From Podocnemis expansa (lineage: Eukaryota; Chordata; Testudines; Podocnemididae), in assembly GCA_007922195.1 (NCBI GenBank), contig ML681967.1, positions 8,861,712 through 8,925,711 on the forward strand: a DNA stretch of 64,000 nt, in the 5' to 3' direction. Below the pieces are notes generated by a model. The model saw only the letters and a program-made list of their open reading frames with translations. It searched no databases and had not been told where the DNA came from. The translations under genes were made by a program, and so were the position numbers. This document shows, piece by piece, positions 41,431 through 52,739 of this stretch. Position 1 is the first letter of the stretch, and each line of letters starts with the position of its first letter.

Positions 41431-44400
41431 TGATATGCTTGCTTGACATTTGCTTCATTAAAACTATTCAACATTGAACCCATTCTGATTCAATTTTAGC
41501 TGCATGTTAATGAGAGAAATCTTACCACAATTGCCGTCTTATCTGAGAGACTTTGTCAAGTCCACATTAATCACCAAAACTTCACACTGGCAATGCATTC
41601 GTTTCCCCAGTTGGTCATTCTAATGGTGGGTTTACTGTTGAGGTTTTTGTTTGTATTTTAGAACAACATGGTGGGTTATAATTAGATTTTTATGTGATGG
41701 AAATGCTCCGAGGGGAGGGGGAGAATGCTCAGCCTTTACTCTCTCAGGTAGTTGGAGAACTAATGGTAGGTAGCTCCCCATGTTCTGCAGCTTAAGTATA
41801 TTAGCTGTGTGAAGGCACTCTTACACTGTAAGGAGAGATGGGTGCATCACTGTCTTCTTTTAAGTGTAGCTTGCTTTTCTATCTGAAGAAAGTAAAAAGC
41901 GTTGAAGACACCATGCAAACCATTAGAATTTATACATCAATACAGCAAGCCATAGGCAAATATGGCCAATCATCCCCATGCCAGTCAAATGAACGGATCC
42001 CCCCTTTTCCTTCTTTTTCTTTTGCTCCCAGATTCCACCTCATTTTTCTCACTTCTTTGGGTTTCTCCCACCATTTCTTGCCTTATCCCTTTTCTTGGTC
42101 ACTTTCCATTTTGTGTCTACCCCTGACCTTTCAGATCTTCTTCCTTCCCTTTCCAGAGCATTCCATCTATCCTTCATTCCTGCTCACCGTGACGGAGAAC
42201 TTATCCTCTAGCTATCTTCAGTCCTTATGAAACACATACCAGAATCCAATGAGGAAGAATCTTCTGACTGGCTATTTTAATTCTGCACTGGAACTCCTTC
42301 CAAAACCATGGGGCTTTAGGCAACCATCCATTTAGAATATTCCTATGGTCACACCTGATTATCATTATTGCCTAGTCTGAATACTAGCTTTGTTTCTGGA
42401 GAACTAAGTCATTGATCCAAGTACTCTTTCAGATACCAGGATATATGCTCATTGTCTGGGAATCACACCTAGAATATTTAGTATCAAACATGCTGTAATC
42501 CTTTAAGGTTCCAAAATGGGGGGACCTAGAGTATCCTTTAGTGAAAGGTTCCTACCTGCATTTTCCTGTCTAAACACTGGCAAGCACAGAGCTGGTGCAC
42601 ACCTGCAAAAGTAACAAATAGCTACAAGAAGTGCATCACCCAAAGCTAGGCTCTGTTTCCTTTTCAGCCAGTGCTTCTATCCCTGTGTCTGACGTCAGGC
42701 AACAGATGGTAGCCAATCATGCTTTCTTTAAAACAAACCATAATGCATTGTAATGTTTCCACTGGTTGTTTCTTCCTTTTCTTAATCTGTCTTTGCTGTG
42801 CAGCTGCTGGATTGGATCAGTGATTAATAATTCCTTAGAGAAGATGAGGAAGCCTGGGGGTTTTTTGAGGAAAAGCTCACAGCGCCTTCCTGTTCTGCGG
42901 GCAGTTTCCTGTTAACATAGATGAGATTACAAGTAAGTTTTTTTCACTTAGGATGAGTTCAGCTGTGTTCTTTGGAGGCTGGAAGCACATTTGGTCCAGT
43001 TAGAGTTAAAGGTTATCCTTCAGCTCTTTTGTAATGCTCTCCCTCTGAAAAGTGCATCATTTTGTCTCTTCCTTCCTCATTGCTGAGACCATTGAATATT
43101 TTTTTCTTTTTAATCTTTGGGATTTCCTAGTCAAATTTAGAAATTGCTCTGTTAATTGCAAGAGCTGCAGAATTACTGAGTGCAAGTAGCGTTCACCACC
43201 TGGTGCATATATAATCAGATGTCTATCCACTAACTTTGTAAGAGAACTTGTGACACTGGTCAAGTTAGCCCCTGAACAAATATCCATGGACTAACACCTG
43301 GGGCTGGGCTGTCCCTGAGAGGGATCAGTAAACAAATGACTGAAGTTTTTAAAATCTGATGCTATTACCAACTTTTTTGATTGTTACAGATGGCTGGGTA
43401 GAGACTAGCACAGTGAGGGTTCGTGTATGTATGTATGCCAAAGATGATGATGGAAGTTTGAATATTTACAGACAAATAATGGTAAACAGATGCAGCTGGG
43501 ATTTTGCTGAAGCACAGTTTAAAGGGAAGGCAAAAGGAAAGGTGACCACAACACAGGAGAATGTTTATGAAAACCTGTGTCTTCCTGTCCTAAAGGCCTC
43601 AGTGTTTCTTCTGGGTGACAAGTGGCTGAAAATGATGTTGATTCCTCAGAACTGGTGCTCATGCAAGTTTGATCTGCATTTTAAGCCTGCACTGGTGGGG
43701 GAAACAGGTTGTTTTATGTGTTTCTTCTTCTGTCTCTACCTTCTAGTTCACTCTGCATGGCCAAACAGGATATGGATTTATTGTTCCTGACTTTATTTGT
43801 TTAAATTTTCCAAGGGGTTTTATTGGTTTATTATAAAACTTTTAAACTGAGTGAAAATTCAAGCAAAAAAATTAACTTATCAGTTTTCTAGGCAAATATG
43901 GTTAATAGGAAGTCAGAAGGCAGGAAAAATGCAGCAAATAGAGAAAAGTCAGAGTAGTAGTTGGTTTACTTCATGAATTGTACATTAAGTACATGCACTT
44001 GCATGTGTGTATCTGTTGCCATACATTTACAGATGACCTCAATTTATACTTTAGACTAATTTTATTATTGATGTTAACACATCTACATAATATACTGGAT
44101 TTTCTTAACAAAAACAGTATTTTTATGTATCAGAGAGGTCCAAAATTTGTGTGAAAAAATCAATTAAAAACTGAATAATGGCTTTTGTAAAACTTCAATA
44201 TTTTTTGGTTAAAAACAGAAAATGAAGAGCCTTCCTCCTAGAGCAAGGAGAGAAGTATCAGCACATTCAAAGGGATGGCCTAACATTTCAGGTGACACCA
44301 GGATTTGCCCTGTTCTAGGAGTGGAGAGCAGGACTGCACCTCCCCACTTACACTATCACTGCTACATACATTTTGTAATGAACACAGACCCCTTTTGACA

Positions 44401-45094
44401 AATTGTTCTCTCTGGCCTCCTTTCACCCATCTCCAGCTATTTAAGTCCCACTAGCTCACTATCACCATGTGAGCACCAGCTAATGCTTTCACTATCACTG
44501 TTACATCATCTGAACTATTCACTAACCTTTATGCTGCATCTTGGATGAGGAAGTGTGAGGAGAGCAAAAGATGAGAGGCTGTGCAAGAGGATAGTGTATG
44601 AGGGTCATGCATCAGTGGTTACTTTAGCTGGGATTTTAGGCTGCAATCCTGCAAGATTTAAGCACAAGAGTAATTTTACACTAATTCCACATTTTGTAAA
44701 TTCATTTGAGTCACCAAATACTCATAGGATGTGTTGTATAGTGTTTAAAAATATTCTGCTATGAGGCTGCAGTATAAAAAAACACATAGCTATTATTTTT
44801 AAATAGTGAAAAATAGAAAATGCCATGCAATGATTTTAAAAGAAAAATGGGAATTGACAGACTTAAGTAATTTGGAGCCCATAAAGTTGGGCACAGTGTT
44901 AATGTATAGCTGAGAGCTAATTTACTGATACCTTCATCCTTCCTTTATCCCCTCCCTCATATTGTTACACCCTGACTTGTTGTGTCGTGTTTTAAATCTA
45001 CCTCTTACCTTGCAAGATAATCTACCTGGGAAAGCCCCCATTGACTTAAACTGCGGATGGAGCTGTGTAGCCTGCAAGAACAGGGCCTTGGCTT
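41431..45094. other. Intergenic sequence downstream of HMG20A
   Basis: No recognised gene. A 143-codon plus-strand frame at 43,359-43,790 and a 130-codon frame at 41,838-42,230 show no domain or codon pattern I can identify. No repeat was confidently classified. Confidence 0.4.
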
Positions 45095-45205
45095 CTAAGC
45101 TCTTTGAGATCAAGACTGTCTTTTCTTATGTGTTTGTATGATACCTAGCAATGGGATTCTGATGGGGAGCTTTGGGTGCTACTGCAACACAAGTAATAAA
45201 GTATC
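45095..45205 (+). mobile_element. L2-like LINE 3' end
   Basis: The text taagctctttgagatcaaga, then ctgtcttttcttatgtgttt, then atacctagcaatggg and gggtgctactgcaacacaag ends in taataaa. It follows the 3' end order of L2/MIR-group elements and matches 37,855-37,955 in inverse orientation. Confidence 0.55.
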
Positions 45206-45559
45206 CAGCATCTAAAGTAGGAGTTGAAAGATTCAGTAGAAAAAGAAAAGGGCAAAAAAAAAGTCTGGTTACTTGGCAAAATGAGGTTCCTGCTTGATAA
45301 ACAAAGCCAGAATGGGGCTTTCAGACACAGAAGAACTTTCCTCTTCTGTTAAACTGAGAAAATAAAACATATTGTGTTTTAAAAGACCTCAGGTTCAATG
45401 CTAGTCATGGGTAAATAGTCTGGTACTGTCTGCCTCACCATATTTTCAGAAAGATGAATGGCAAGCTTTCAAAAAGAATACAAACAGAGATTTGAGATTT
45501 TCCTTCCCCCTCCCCATACACACACATTAATGGAAGGGTCCTGTAGCCCCTTACTGAAA

Positions 45560-46248
45560 TTTAGTGGGTCTTTTTGGTTGGCCTGTTCTGCACCAAAGGC
45601 AGGGCAAGGGTTGAGACAGCAGGAACTGAGACAGACAGTCCTCAGGGCCAGTGGGGAGAGGCCAGCCTCAGGTCAGCCTGATTGACAGAGCAGGAAGGTT
45701 AATGAGGGCACCAAGAGACTAGGGGAGGTCCTGGGCACTGCCCACAGCAAGGCTGACTGCGGTGAGGATGGAGTATCAGTGGCTGGGAGGCCAGGCACAA
45801 AGCCAGGCCAGGGAGCTGAGCTGAGCAGAACCAGAGGAGCAGCTGGCTTGAGCAGAGCTGTGCTGAGGCAGAGGGAGTGAGAGCTGGGCTGGGTGCGGTG
45901 AGTGCTGGAGAGACTGAGATGGACTCTGGCCAGAGCCCAGGCTGAGGAGACACCACCAGCCAAGAGGCCTCACAGCCCAGACTTGGAGGGGGATTGTGAC
46001 CCCAGTTGGGAGCCAGTGCTGAGGAGAAGGTACTGTCTTGTCCCTTGGAACCTGGGGGCATGTGGTGCTCTGCATCCCTGGAGCACCGCCAGGGCCTGCT
46101 TGGCAGAGGGCCTCCTACATGTAAGAAACAGACTGCAAATGTCCCTCACACCCCGGAGACAGCCTGAGGTGACAGGAGACAGCCTGAGGTGTCTTCCTGT
46201 GATCGTTCTCATCTTTTCTTTACTTTTAACTGATAGTTGTTTAAAAAA
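45560..46248. other. GC-rich, unclassified repeat-like stretch
   Basis: Composition changes abruptly to G/C-rich text with many ctgag and gggag words and open frames on both strands (95-125 codons). It includes a short duplication ggagacagcctgaggtg at about 46,155-46,190. It may be LTR-derived, but no matching ends or target duplication were found. Confidence 0.35.
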
Positions 46249-46402
46249 TTGTTCCAAAGGGGCAGCTGTGTTCGTCTAGTTGAGCAAAAAAGCAGGGAGT
46301 CCTGTGGCACTTCAAAGCGTCTGACAAAGTGGGATTTTTCTCCCACAAAAGCTCATGCGATAAATAAATCTGTTTGTGTTTAAGTGCCATAGAACTCCTT
46401 CC
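46249..46402 (-). mobile_element. Fold-back SINE-like element, minus strand
   Basis: The tail comes first (gttccaaaggggcagctgtg), then one arm (gggagtcctgtggcacttca), the loop-side motif gtctgacaaagtgggatttt, and the opposite arm (gtgccatagaactccttcc). Order and polarity are the reverse of 50,033-50,261. A (TTGT)n/(GCTT)n run follows directly. Confidence 0.7.
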
Positions 46403-46440
46403 TTTTGTTTGTTTGTTTGTTTGCTTGCTTGCTTGCTTTG
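46403..46440. repeat. Simple repeat (TTGT)n then (GCTT)n
   Basis: Two adjacent tetranucleotide arrays at the end of the preceding SINE-like element. Confidence 0.85.
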
Positions 46441-46498
46441 AGCCGTACGTATCACTCTGTGGGTCAGGGAAGCATCCAGTGCAGAGAGCACCCTGGGG

Positions 46499-46761
46499 TA
46501 GGGTTACCAGATGTCAGGCAAAAGAAGGACATGTCCTCCTTTTTACCTTCACAGCCTCCATCCAGCAGGCATTTTAAAAATACATGATTTTGTCTGGCTT
46601 TTTACTGACAGGGGTTAAAGTATGCTGGCACACCCTATTTTTAGGGGGAAGTGTTCCAGGGCCCCCTAAAAACAGAATATTACATTAATACTACATTTTC
46701 TCCATGTACATTTTAGTACCTCCCTGTCCTCCTTTCCATGCTTTGGGATCTGGTAACCCTA
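46499..46761. mobile_element. hAT-type element with a second hAT fragment inside
   Basis: The ends TAGGGTTACCAGAT and ATCTGGTAACCCTA are perfectly complementary. The flanks CCCTGGGG and CCCTGCAG (46,491-46,498 and 46,762-46,769) match at six of eight bases. From about 46,609 the interior reads CAGGGGTTAAAGTATGCTGG and continues through gtgttccagggcccc, matching the left part of the separate element at 59,205-59,421. Confidence 0.75.
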
Positions 46762-46769
46762 CCCTGCAG

Positions 46770-47474
46770 TGGGGACACCCAAGCTCCTGCCCTTACTGAC
46801 CACAACAAGGTAGGGGGTTGCGCCCCTGTAGGAATTCTGGGCCCAGCCTTGTTGGGGTTACAAAAACCCTGTCACACATCAGAGTGAAGCGAGAGTCCTT
46901 AGGGTCAGGTAGGCCTCTCAGTAAAGGGAGCAATGATTCAGATCCTTTAGCCAACCAATTCTACTGATGTGTGTGAGCTAGGAAAACCTGCAATGCACCA
47001 GCACAGTGGATATTTTGACTTCAGTGCTGCCACTATAAACCTTTAGGCAATTTACTGACACAGCCTCTCTCTCACCTCCCCAGGGCAGATTCAGCATTCT
47101 GGGCCTGGTCCTTAATTGTCCTGCTCTTTGTGCAGCCACTTACACCTGTGCAAAGGGGATGCAGAAGGCTACCCAAAGATGTCAGATGACACACTACACT
47201 GATGTAGATGACTATAGAATACAGTAACTTAGGCTCTCTGAATTTTCCTTGCAGCTGTTGATAAAACTAACTTCTCACCAAGTAATAACTCTGCTCTCCC
47301 TCTGGGGTTCATGTATTGGGGGATTCACTGTCTAAGAACTCAAGCTTTAGTGACTTAACCACCTTTTAATGTATTATGAAGCAATCTGAATGTCTCCCTT
47401 CACTTTCTTGTCAAGGAATTTACATTTTAAATATTACAGTTAACTTTTCTGATTCTCTGGGCAAGATGCTTCAC
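46770..47474. other. No gene or recognised repeat
   Basis: Begins GC-rich (ggggttgcgcccctgtagg) and may continue the repeat-like stretch that precedes the SINE at 46,249. The remainder is unclassified. Confidence 0.35.
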
Positions 47475-47486
47475 TGACATAATTAG

Positions 47487-47683
47487 CAAGAATTCCTGGT
47501 GCACTTGTAAAGACTAACAGAATTATTTATCACTTGAGCCTTCATGGGAGAATATCCCACTTCATCAGATGCTTTCTCCCACGGAAGCTCATGTGATAAA
47601 TAAATTTGTTGTTCTTTAAAAGTGCCACAGGACTACTTGTTTGTTTTGCTGTACTAGACTAAAATGGCTACCCCTTTGTAACT
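47487..47683 (+). mobile_element. Fold-back SINE-like element with perfect 12-bp TSD
   Basis: Arm text aattcctggtgcacttgtaa through catgggagaatatcccactt is answered by cccacggaagctcatgtgat and gtgccacaggactacttgtt, then the tail gtactagactaaaatggcta. Direct repeats TGACATAATTAG at 47,475-47,486 and 47,684-47,695 are perfect. One side of the hairpin apex is deleted. Confidence 0.8.
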
Positions 47684-47695
47684 TGACATAATTAG

Positions 47696-49097
47696 GCATC
47701 TTTTTATCAAATTCAATGGACATTTGTTAGCTTACCTGGCCAAGCAATCAGCCCTCTATTTTGGGGAATCAGAGAAGTGGGGTATAGCTAATTTCAGTAG
47801 GGGATGATGCCAGTGTGGGATTCCCTTGTGCCTGTCTCTTGAGAACACCATTTGTTTTATTAAATCTGCTCTAGTGCCACATAGGGAGAGAACTCCCTCA
47901 TCTAATTTATTTGAAATAATTAACACTTCAGTCAAAGATACTTGCAAGGAAATCCCAGCTTGAAGTTTTAGAGCTGTCTCTCCCAATAGTCTTTCTTCCT
48001 CACCCAGCAAGTTCTCTAAAGTGAACTTTAATAACAGCAATGGCCTTTTCATTCCTTCTCAAAGGAAGTTTGCTTCTTGTATGACACTTCCAATTCCTGC
48101 CTAGGTGTGTGTTGTTTTGTTTCCTCCTGAATTCCTGTATGAAAAATGGAAGCAATTCTGAATGGGGGAGAGAGACAGGAAGGACATCAAAAGTAGATTT
48201 CTGCAGGATGTCTGCATGTTGGGGAATGGGAACACTCTGGAAACCTAACTGGGCCTGATCCTTTTCCAAGACAGCTGCCTCTTCAGCACAAATGTTGACA
48301 CCATACATACAAGAATAAGTCTCCAAGCATAGTCCAGTGATGGGTTTAGTCAAGAAAAGAGCTCTAGGAAGTGAATCATAGAAAAATGTGAATGTTTAAA
48401 GATGTAAAGATTGCTGGCAGCTATGAAGCTGACTCACAGAATGGGGGGAGGGGTCTTTCTCTTTTACACACATTAGGAGCCATTCTCCCTTGTATTTCAA
48501 CTTGCACATAATTTAGATGGCACAAATTCTACCCAAAGGGGCTTCCCTGTTCTCTTCTGTGAGCAGAGAATGCAGCCCAGAGCTGAACTTCCTGTGTTTT
48601 TAGAAGGATGGCTATTTTTCACATATCTTCTTCAAATTCACTAGTAAAAAAGGGGGTAGAGAAAGGGGAGAGGAGAGCAGGAATAACTGAGCAAAGGAGT
48701 AAAATCTGTAGTGGGCCATGAAGTTAATTATCCCTTGCTGATTTAGAGAGATTTGAGAGATGGGAGTTTTTATTTGGTGTGTAGAATATATCTGGACACA
48801 GACGTGCAGATTCCACAGATTCTTGAAGAGCTTTTCAGAGGAAAATGTAACAAATATGAAAGTGGAATTCTTACTGCACACCACTTTCAGGATTTTACAA
48901 TCATGTGATAAATGCACAATTCTAGATGCCTGAGATTTATATTTACATAAAGAAATGAACATAATTCCTACTGGGAGAGGCAGTGCCCTCTCATGGTAAT
49001 TCTTAGTATAGCATAACTGAGATGGAGTGGAAAAAGCTTGTTACTGGAGCAAGTGATTTACTAAACCAAAGCTGCAAGCTTTGCACCCAAAACATAA
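47696..49097. other. No gene or recognised repeat
   Basis: Unclassified non-coding DNA. Minus-strand open frames (98, 117 and 116 codons) between 47,756 and 48,962 have no recognisable family. Confidence 0.4.
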
Positions 49098-49155
49098 AAT
49101 CACAGAAATGTAGGGCTGGAAGAGACTGCAATAGGTTGTCTAGCCTACATAAATC
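49098..49155 (-). mobile_element. CR1 LINE 3' end fragment, minus strand
   Basis: The text aaatcacagaaatgtagggc, then tggaagagactgcaataggt and tgtctagcc is the complement of the CR1 3' end (tcatagaat...ggttggaaggga...catctagtcc order). Confidence 0.6.
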
Positions 49156-50021
49156 AATCCTGTTTTTGTTTTAGCAAGACAGTAGTTCCCTCTCAGCTGG
49201 TGTATTTTCCTGTTCCTATTCTGCTTCAAGATGGTGAGAGGACAGATGTTTCTGTGTTATAGAAATCCCAACACATGCAAGTGAACCTGAACACTGCTGA
49301 AACATCCTTGTGAAGTCATCAACTAGCCTGAAAAGGGTGAGTGTGATAATATTTCCTCTTGGCTAAATACTGGGGAAAAGTTTTTTGGCTCTGGTGTAAT
49401 AAAGGGCCAACAGCCAGCAGGGTGGAAAGTCACAGATTCTATCACACTCTACCTCCTTTACTATCAGTTCAGTAATAAAGAAAAACCATTAGGAATCCTG
49501 GATGCATAGATCTGTGTAATAGAAACCGTACAATACTTTACATGGTACTGCAGTATAATCCTGGGCACTGGGCACAGCTGGTGCCCATGCAGGGAATGTA
49601 CAAAATTTACTACACTGCCATACACAAATTGGGAGCTTGTATTGGAGGGCCCCTACAGAGTTTACTACCCTGCTGCACCTAGAGAGCAAAAAGCATGAGC
49701 CACATGTTGGCAATCACTCTACCACCACTGGTCCCACAAGAAACTTCTGTGGGGTTGTTGTAGGCTCCAGGCTACCCAGTCCTAAGAATTCAAAAATTAT
49801 GAGTCAAGTCCAAAAGAATCAAGAGACTGGCTTAAAAATTATGAAATTTTTAAAAAATGAAATGGTCTTTTTATTTGCCTTCTGGCCTTTTTGAGCCTTT
49901 CAAGTTAATGGCTTTCACGCTTCTCTATGTAACCAGTTGAGCTAGAAACTTACTTTTAAAACTGATGTCACATCATTGTGGGGCTCCAAAAGCTTAGAAG
50001 TTCAAATATAGTGAGACTTGC
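49156..50021. other. No gene or recognised repeat
   Basis: Unclassified non-coding sequence. Confidence 0.35.
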
Positions 50022-50032
50022 AGTAATATCAT

Positions 50033-50261
50033 GAAAACAAGGAGATCTGTAGCACTTTAAAGACTAAGAAATTTATTTATCACCTGAACTTTTGTAGGAG
50101 AAAATTCTACATCATCAGACACTTTGAAAGTTTCAAAGTGTCTGATGAAGTGAGATTTTCTCCCATGAAGGCTCATGAAATAAATGTTAGTCTTTAAAGT
50201 GCTACAGGACTCCTTGTTTGTTTTGCTGAACTAGACTAACATAGCTAACCCTTTGGAACTT
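50033..50261 (+). mobile_element. Fold-back SINE-like element with perfect 11-bp TSD
   Basis: The left arm (aacaaggagatctgtagcac to acatcatcagacactttgaa) meets its complement (ttcaaagtgtctgatgaagt to gctacaggactccttgtttg), followed by the tail ctagactaacatagctaacc. It is bordered by AGTAATATCAT at 50,022-50,032 and 50,262-50,272. The arms meet almost without a loop, so the transcript could form a long hairpin. Confidence 0.82.
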
Positions 50262-50272
50262 AGTAATATCAT

Positions 50273-51526
50273 AGGACTTGGTAATGCTGAAGCTGTGTGG
50301 AGTGAACAGCTACCGGAGAAGGAAATAATGGAGGAGCACAGGCTGCAAGGTATAGCACTCCAATCCTAGCAAAGCAAGTGCTGGAATGTGCCTTTTGGAA
50401 GTGACAGTACCAGAAATACCAGAGTGCTGTTACGGCTCTCAAAAAATGTTGGAATGGTCTTCCAACCTGACTCACGCCCTCTTGAGGATGCATGTAGTTA
50501 TTGCTTTCATAGCCAGGAGTTTCGCTGTGGAACAGGACGGGAATGTTAGCTGTGGAACAGCTCTTAAGTTTGAAAAAATCAAGCTTTCCATTGAGAAGTT
50601 GCTGGAAGGAGAACATCCGTGGGCTGTGTGTGGGGAGCGGCTCACAACAGCTGCAGTCTCGGACATGTAAAAAATAAGACACCACATTAGAAATAAATGT
50701 GTTTTAAATCATCTCTCTGAAATGAAGAGAAAAAAGAACAATGCCACTCTCTCTGGGGCCAGTTTCTGGACCAGACTGAAGAATACTGACAAGGTCAACA
50801 AGCTGAAGCTGTAAAATGAAGATCTTTATCTGTGTGGGAAATAGGAAAACCATTCTACTGATAACAGGAAATAGAATAAATAGCATAGAAATTCCTGGCT
50901 AAATTCCCAGGGGCACTTGCCCCACCTCATTGTAGAAAGAACATCTATGGCAAAAAATATATGTGCTGCTTAAGCAGATTTCAAAAGAACACATCCCCTT
51001 CTTACCTAATGGAAATTCTTCTTTGTAAAATTCACTCGCAAGCAGCTCAGATCATTTTTAAAGTCATAAGTCAGTGTAACTGATATATTTTACCCAAGGG
51101 CTGACTCCTATATGGGTAGTTTAATCTGGGCATGTCCCTTCCTTCCATTTAAATTCCATTGTATTTAATGGGGTGCTAACTCAGTTTATTCTCTGGGATT
51201 TGTATAGTAATTTTACTGCCTGCATAAGCAGCAACTGGAGGAAGGTGGAAGTAGTGATAGATGTTCTCTAACACGCCCACAGAGCTTTGCAGTGGTGCTT
51301 GGACATGCTTGCCTCACCTCTGACGTTTGTATTTTCTCATCTTGACTATGGTAATTCCCTCTGTGGTGGCTTTTATTACAAAACTGCTTTGTGAATTTCA
51401 GAGACTGCTCTCCTTTTGCAGGAAGCACGATTACATCAACCCATTACCCACCACCTCCACCTAGGCTGATTCATCTCCAAATCCAATTCAGTACTGCTTT
51501 GTTAGATTTCTGGGGTCAAATCTTGC
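50273..51526. other. Unclassified, with an open frame at 50,386-50,670
   Basis: The plus-strand frame of 94 codons reads in part MHVVIAFIARSFAVEQDGN and GTALKFEKIKLSIEKLLEG. It has a more protein-like composition than other open frames here, but I cannot name a family. It could be a decayed transposon or pseudogene fragment. About 51,141-51,185 has palindromic repeat text. Confidence 0.35.
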
Positions 51527-51534
51527 CCTTGGGC

Positions 51535-51860
51535 TAGAGGAACCATTTGTCCTGATTTTTTAGGGACAGCCCTGATATTTTGGACTTTGTCTTCGTCAAC
51601 TAGACTCTAAGGTCAGAAGGAACCAATGTGATCATCTAGTCTGACCTGCACAATGGAGGCCACAGAACCCCACCCAAACACTCCTGTAATAAATCTTTAA
51701 CCTATGACTAAGTTATTAAAGTCTTCAAGTCAAGGTTTAAAGACTTTTTTAAGGTACAGAGAATCCACCAGCAGTAAGCTGTGCCCCATGCTACAGAGGA
51801 AGGTGCTTATTGTCACCTATTCCTGTCCCTATTTTTAACACTTGCTGTCTAGTTACCCTA
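51535..51860. mobile_element. hAT-type element interrupted by a CR1 fragment
   Basis: Left part TAGAGGAACCATTTGTCCTG then gggacagccctgatattttg; right part tcctgtccctatttttaaca then TGTCTAGTTACCCTA. Degenerate inverted ends match the type seen at 46,499-46,761. The flanks CCTTGGGC and CCTTGGAC (51,527-51,534 and 51,861-51,868) agree at seven of eight bases. The centre is occupied by CR1 sequence. Confidence 0.7.
51598..51805 (-). mobile_element. CR1 LINE 3' fragment nested in the hAT element
   Basis: The text gactctaaggtcagaaggaa, then ccaatgtgatcatctagtct and gacctgcacaatggaggcca is the complement of the CR1 3' region. Its left border sits directly in the hAT interior, and hAT text resumes at about 51,807. 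Confidence 0.72.
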
Positions 51861-51868
51861 CCTTGGAC

Positions 51869-52547
51869 TCATGTTACCCACTGATTTCAGTGTGGTTGCA
51901 TAGATGTAACTAGGGGCAGGATTCTTTCCCTGTATTTTTCATGGCCTCGGTACATCCATAGTGTCTGACTTCTCCATCTGATCATGTGTCCCTTCTTGTC
52001 TTCAGTGTTTGCTTTCTCCTTGTGACTCTTCACAGCCGGTGGGTGCTCTTGTGTGCTGTGTCATCTCTTCAGAGCTCTTTTCTTCTGTCTGCATTACTGG
52101 ATCACTGTATAAACTTGTTATTTTTAATCTATAAATGGCTCTGTAAACAGCTTCAAGATCCTCTTTGTGAAGGGATTGTTAGGTAGAAATACAATTTACT
52201 CTGGTGCAAACAACACTGTGCAAAAGGATCACAGAATGCTTCATGGGCCATTGGAGTTTACATAGCCAAATTAAATAAAAGCTGCTGTAAGCTACAATGT
52301 GAGGCAACTTTAAAGTAGCATCACTAGCAAAGGTGGGGCTGTGTGGGATTAAATTGGTGGTGTTCTGTGGCTAAGATTGGGCAGAAAGAAATGGGAGGAG
52401 TAGGGAGCAACACTTGTTTTGTTAGAGAAGATAAAAAAAAGAGGAGTGGTTGATAGGGGTAGTGAACATATAAATGTAAAGCCTGAGTAATTCCATTGAC
52501 ATCACCAAGGCAAAATGTGTATGAGGTATGAATCCAGTCCTGTTAGT
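51869..52547. other. No gene or recognised repeat
   Basis: Unclassified non-coding DNA. Confidence 0.35.
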
Positions 52548-52587
52548 CTAAGTTTGTATTTGGAGACCTAAGTTTGTACTTGGAGAC
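52548..52587. repeat. Tandem duplication, 2 x 20 bp
   Basis: Unit ctaagtttgtatttggagac is repeated immediately with one base changed, then followed by a short (CT)n. Confidence 0.9.
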
Positions 52588-52739
52588 TCTCTCTCTCTTC
52601 TGGTGGTCAGGCTTACTCGTTCTTTTAAGTGTCCCCTTTGCTATTTGCTTTTCATGGTGGATGTAGAAAGTTACATCAGATTGAAACTTGAGTCCCCCTC
52701 TTCTGTGAGTCACCTATATGGGAAAGAAGTGTGCCCTAT

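Noticed and set aside
43359..43790. 143-codon frame downstream of HMG20A
   Set aside because: No recognisable domain, no splice partners, and composition like surrounding non-coding DNA.
45560..46890. A third LTR, from TGTAGCCCC near 45,543 to CTGTCACA near 46,888
   Set aside because: The ends resemble the 3,650 LTR, but flanking bases do not match and the span contains two other elements, so the call is not supported.
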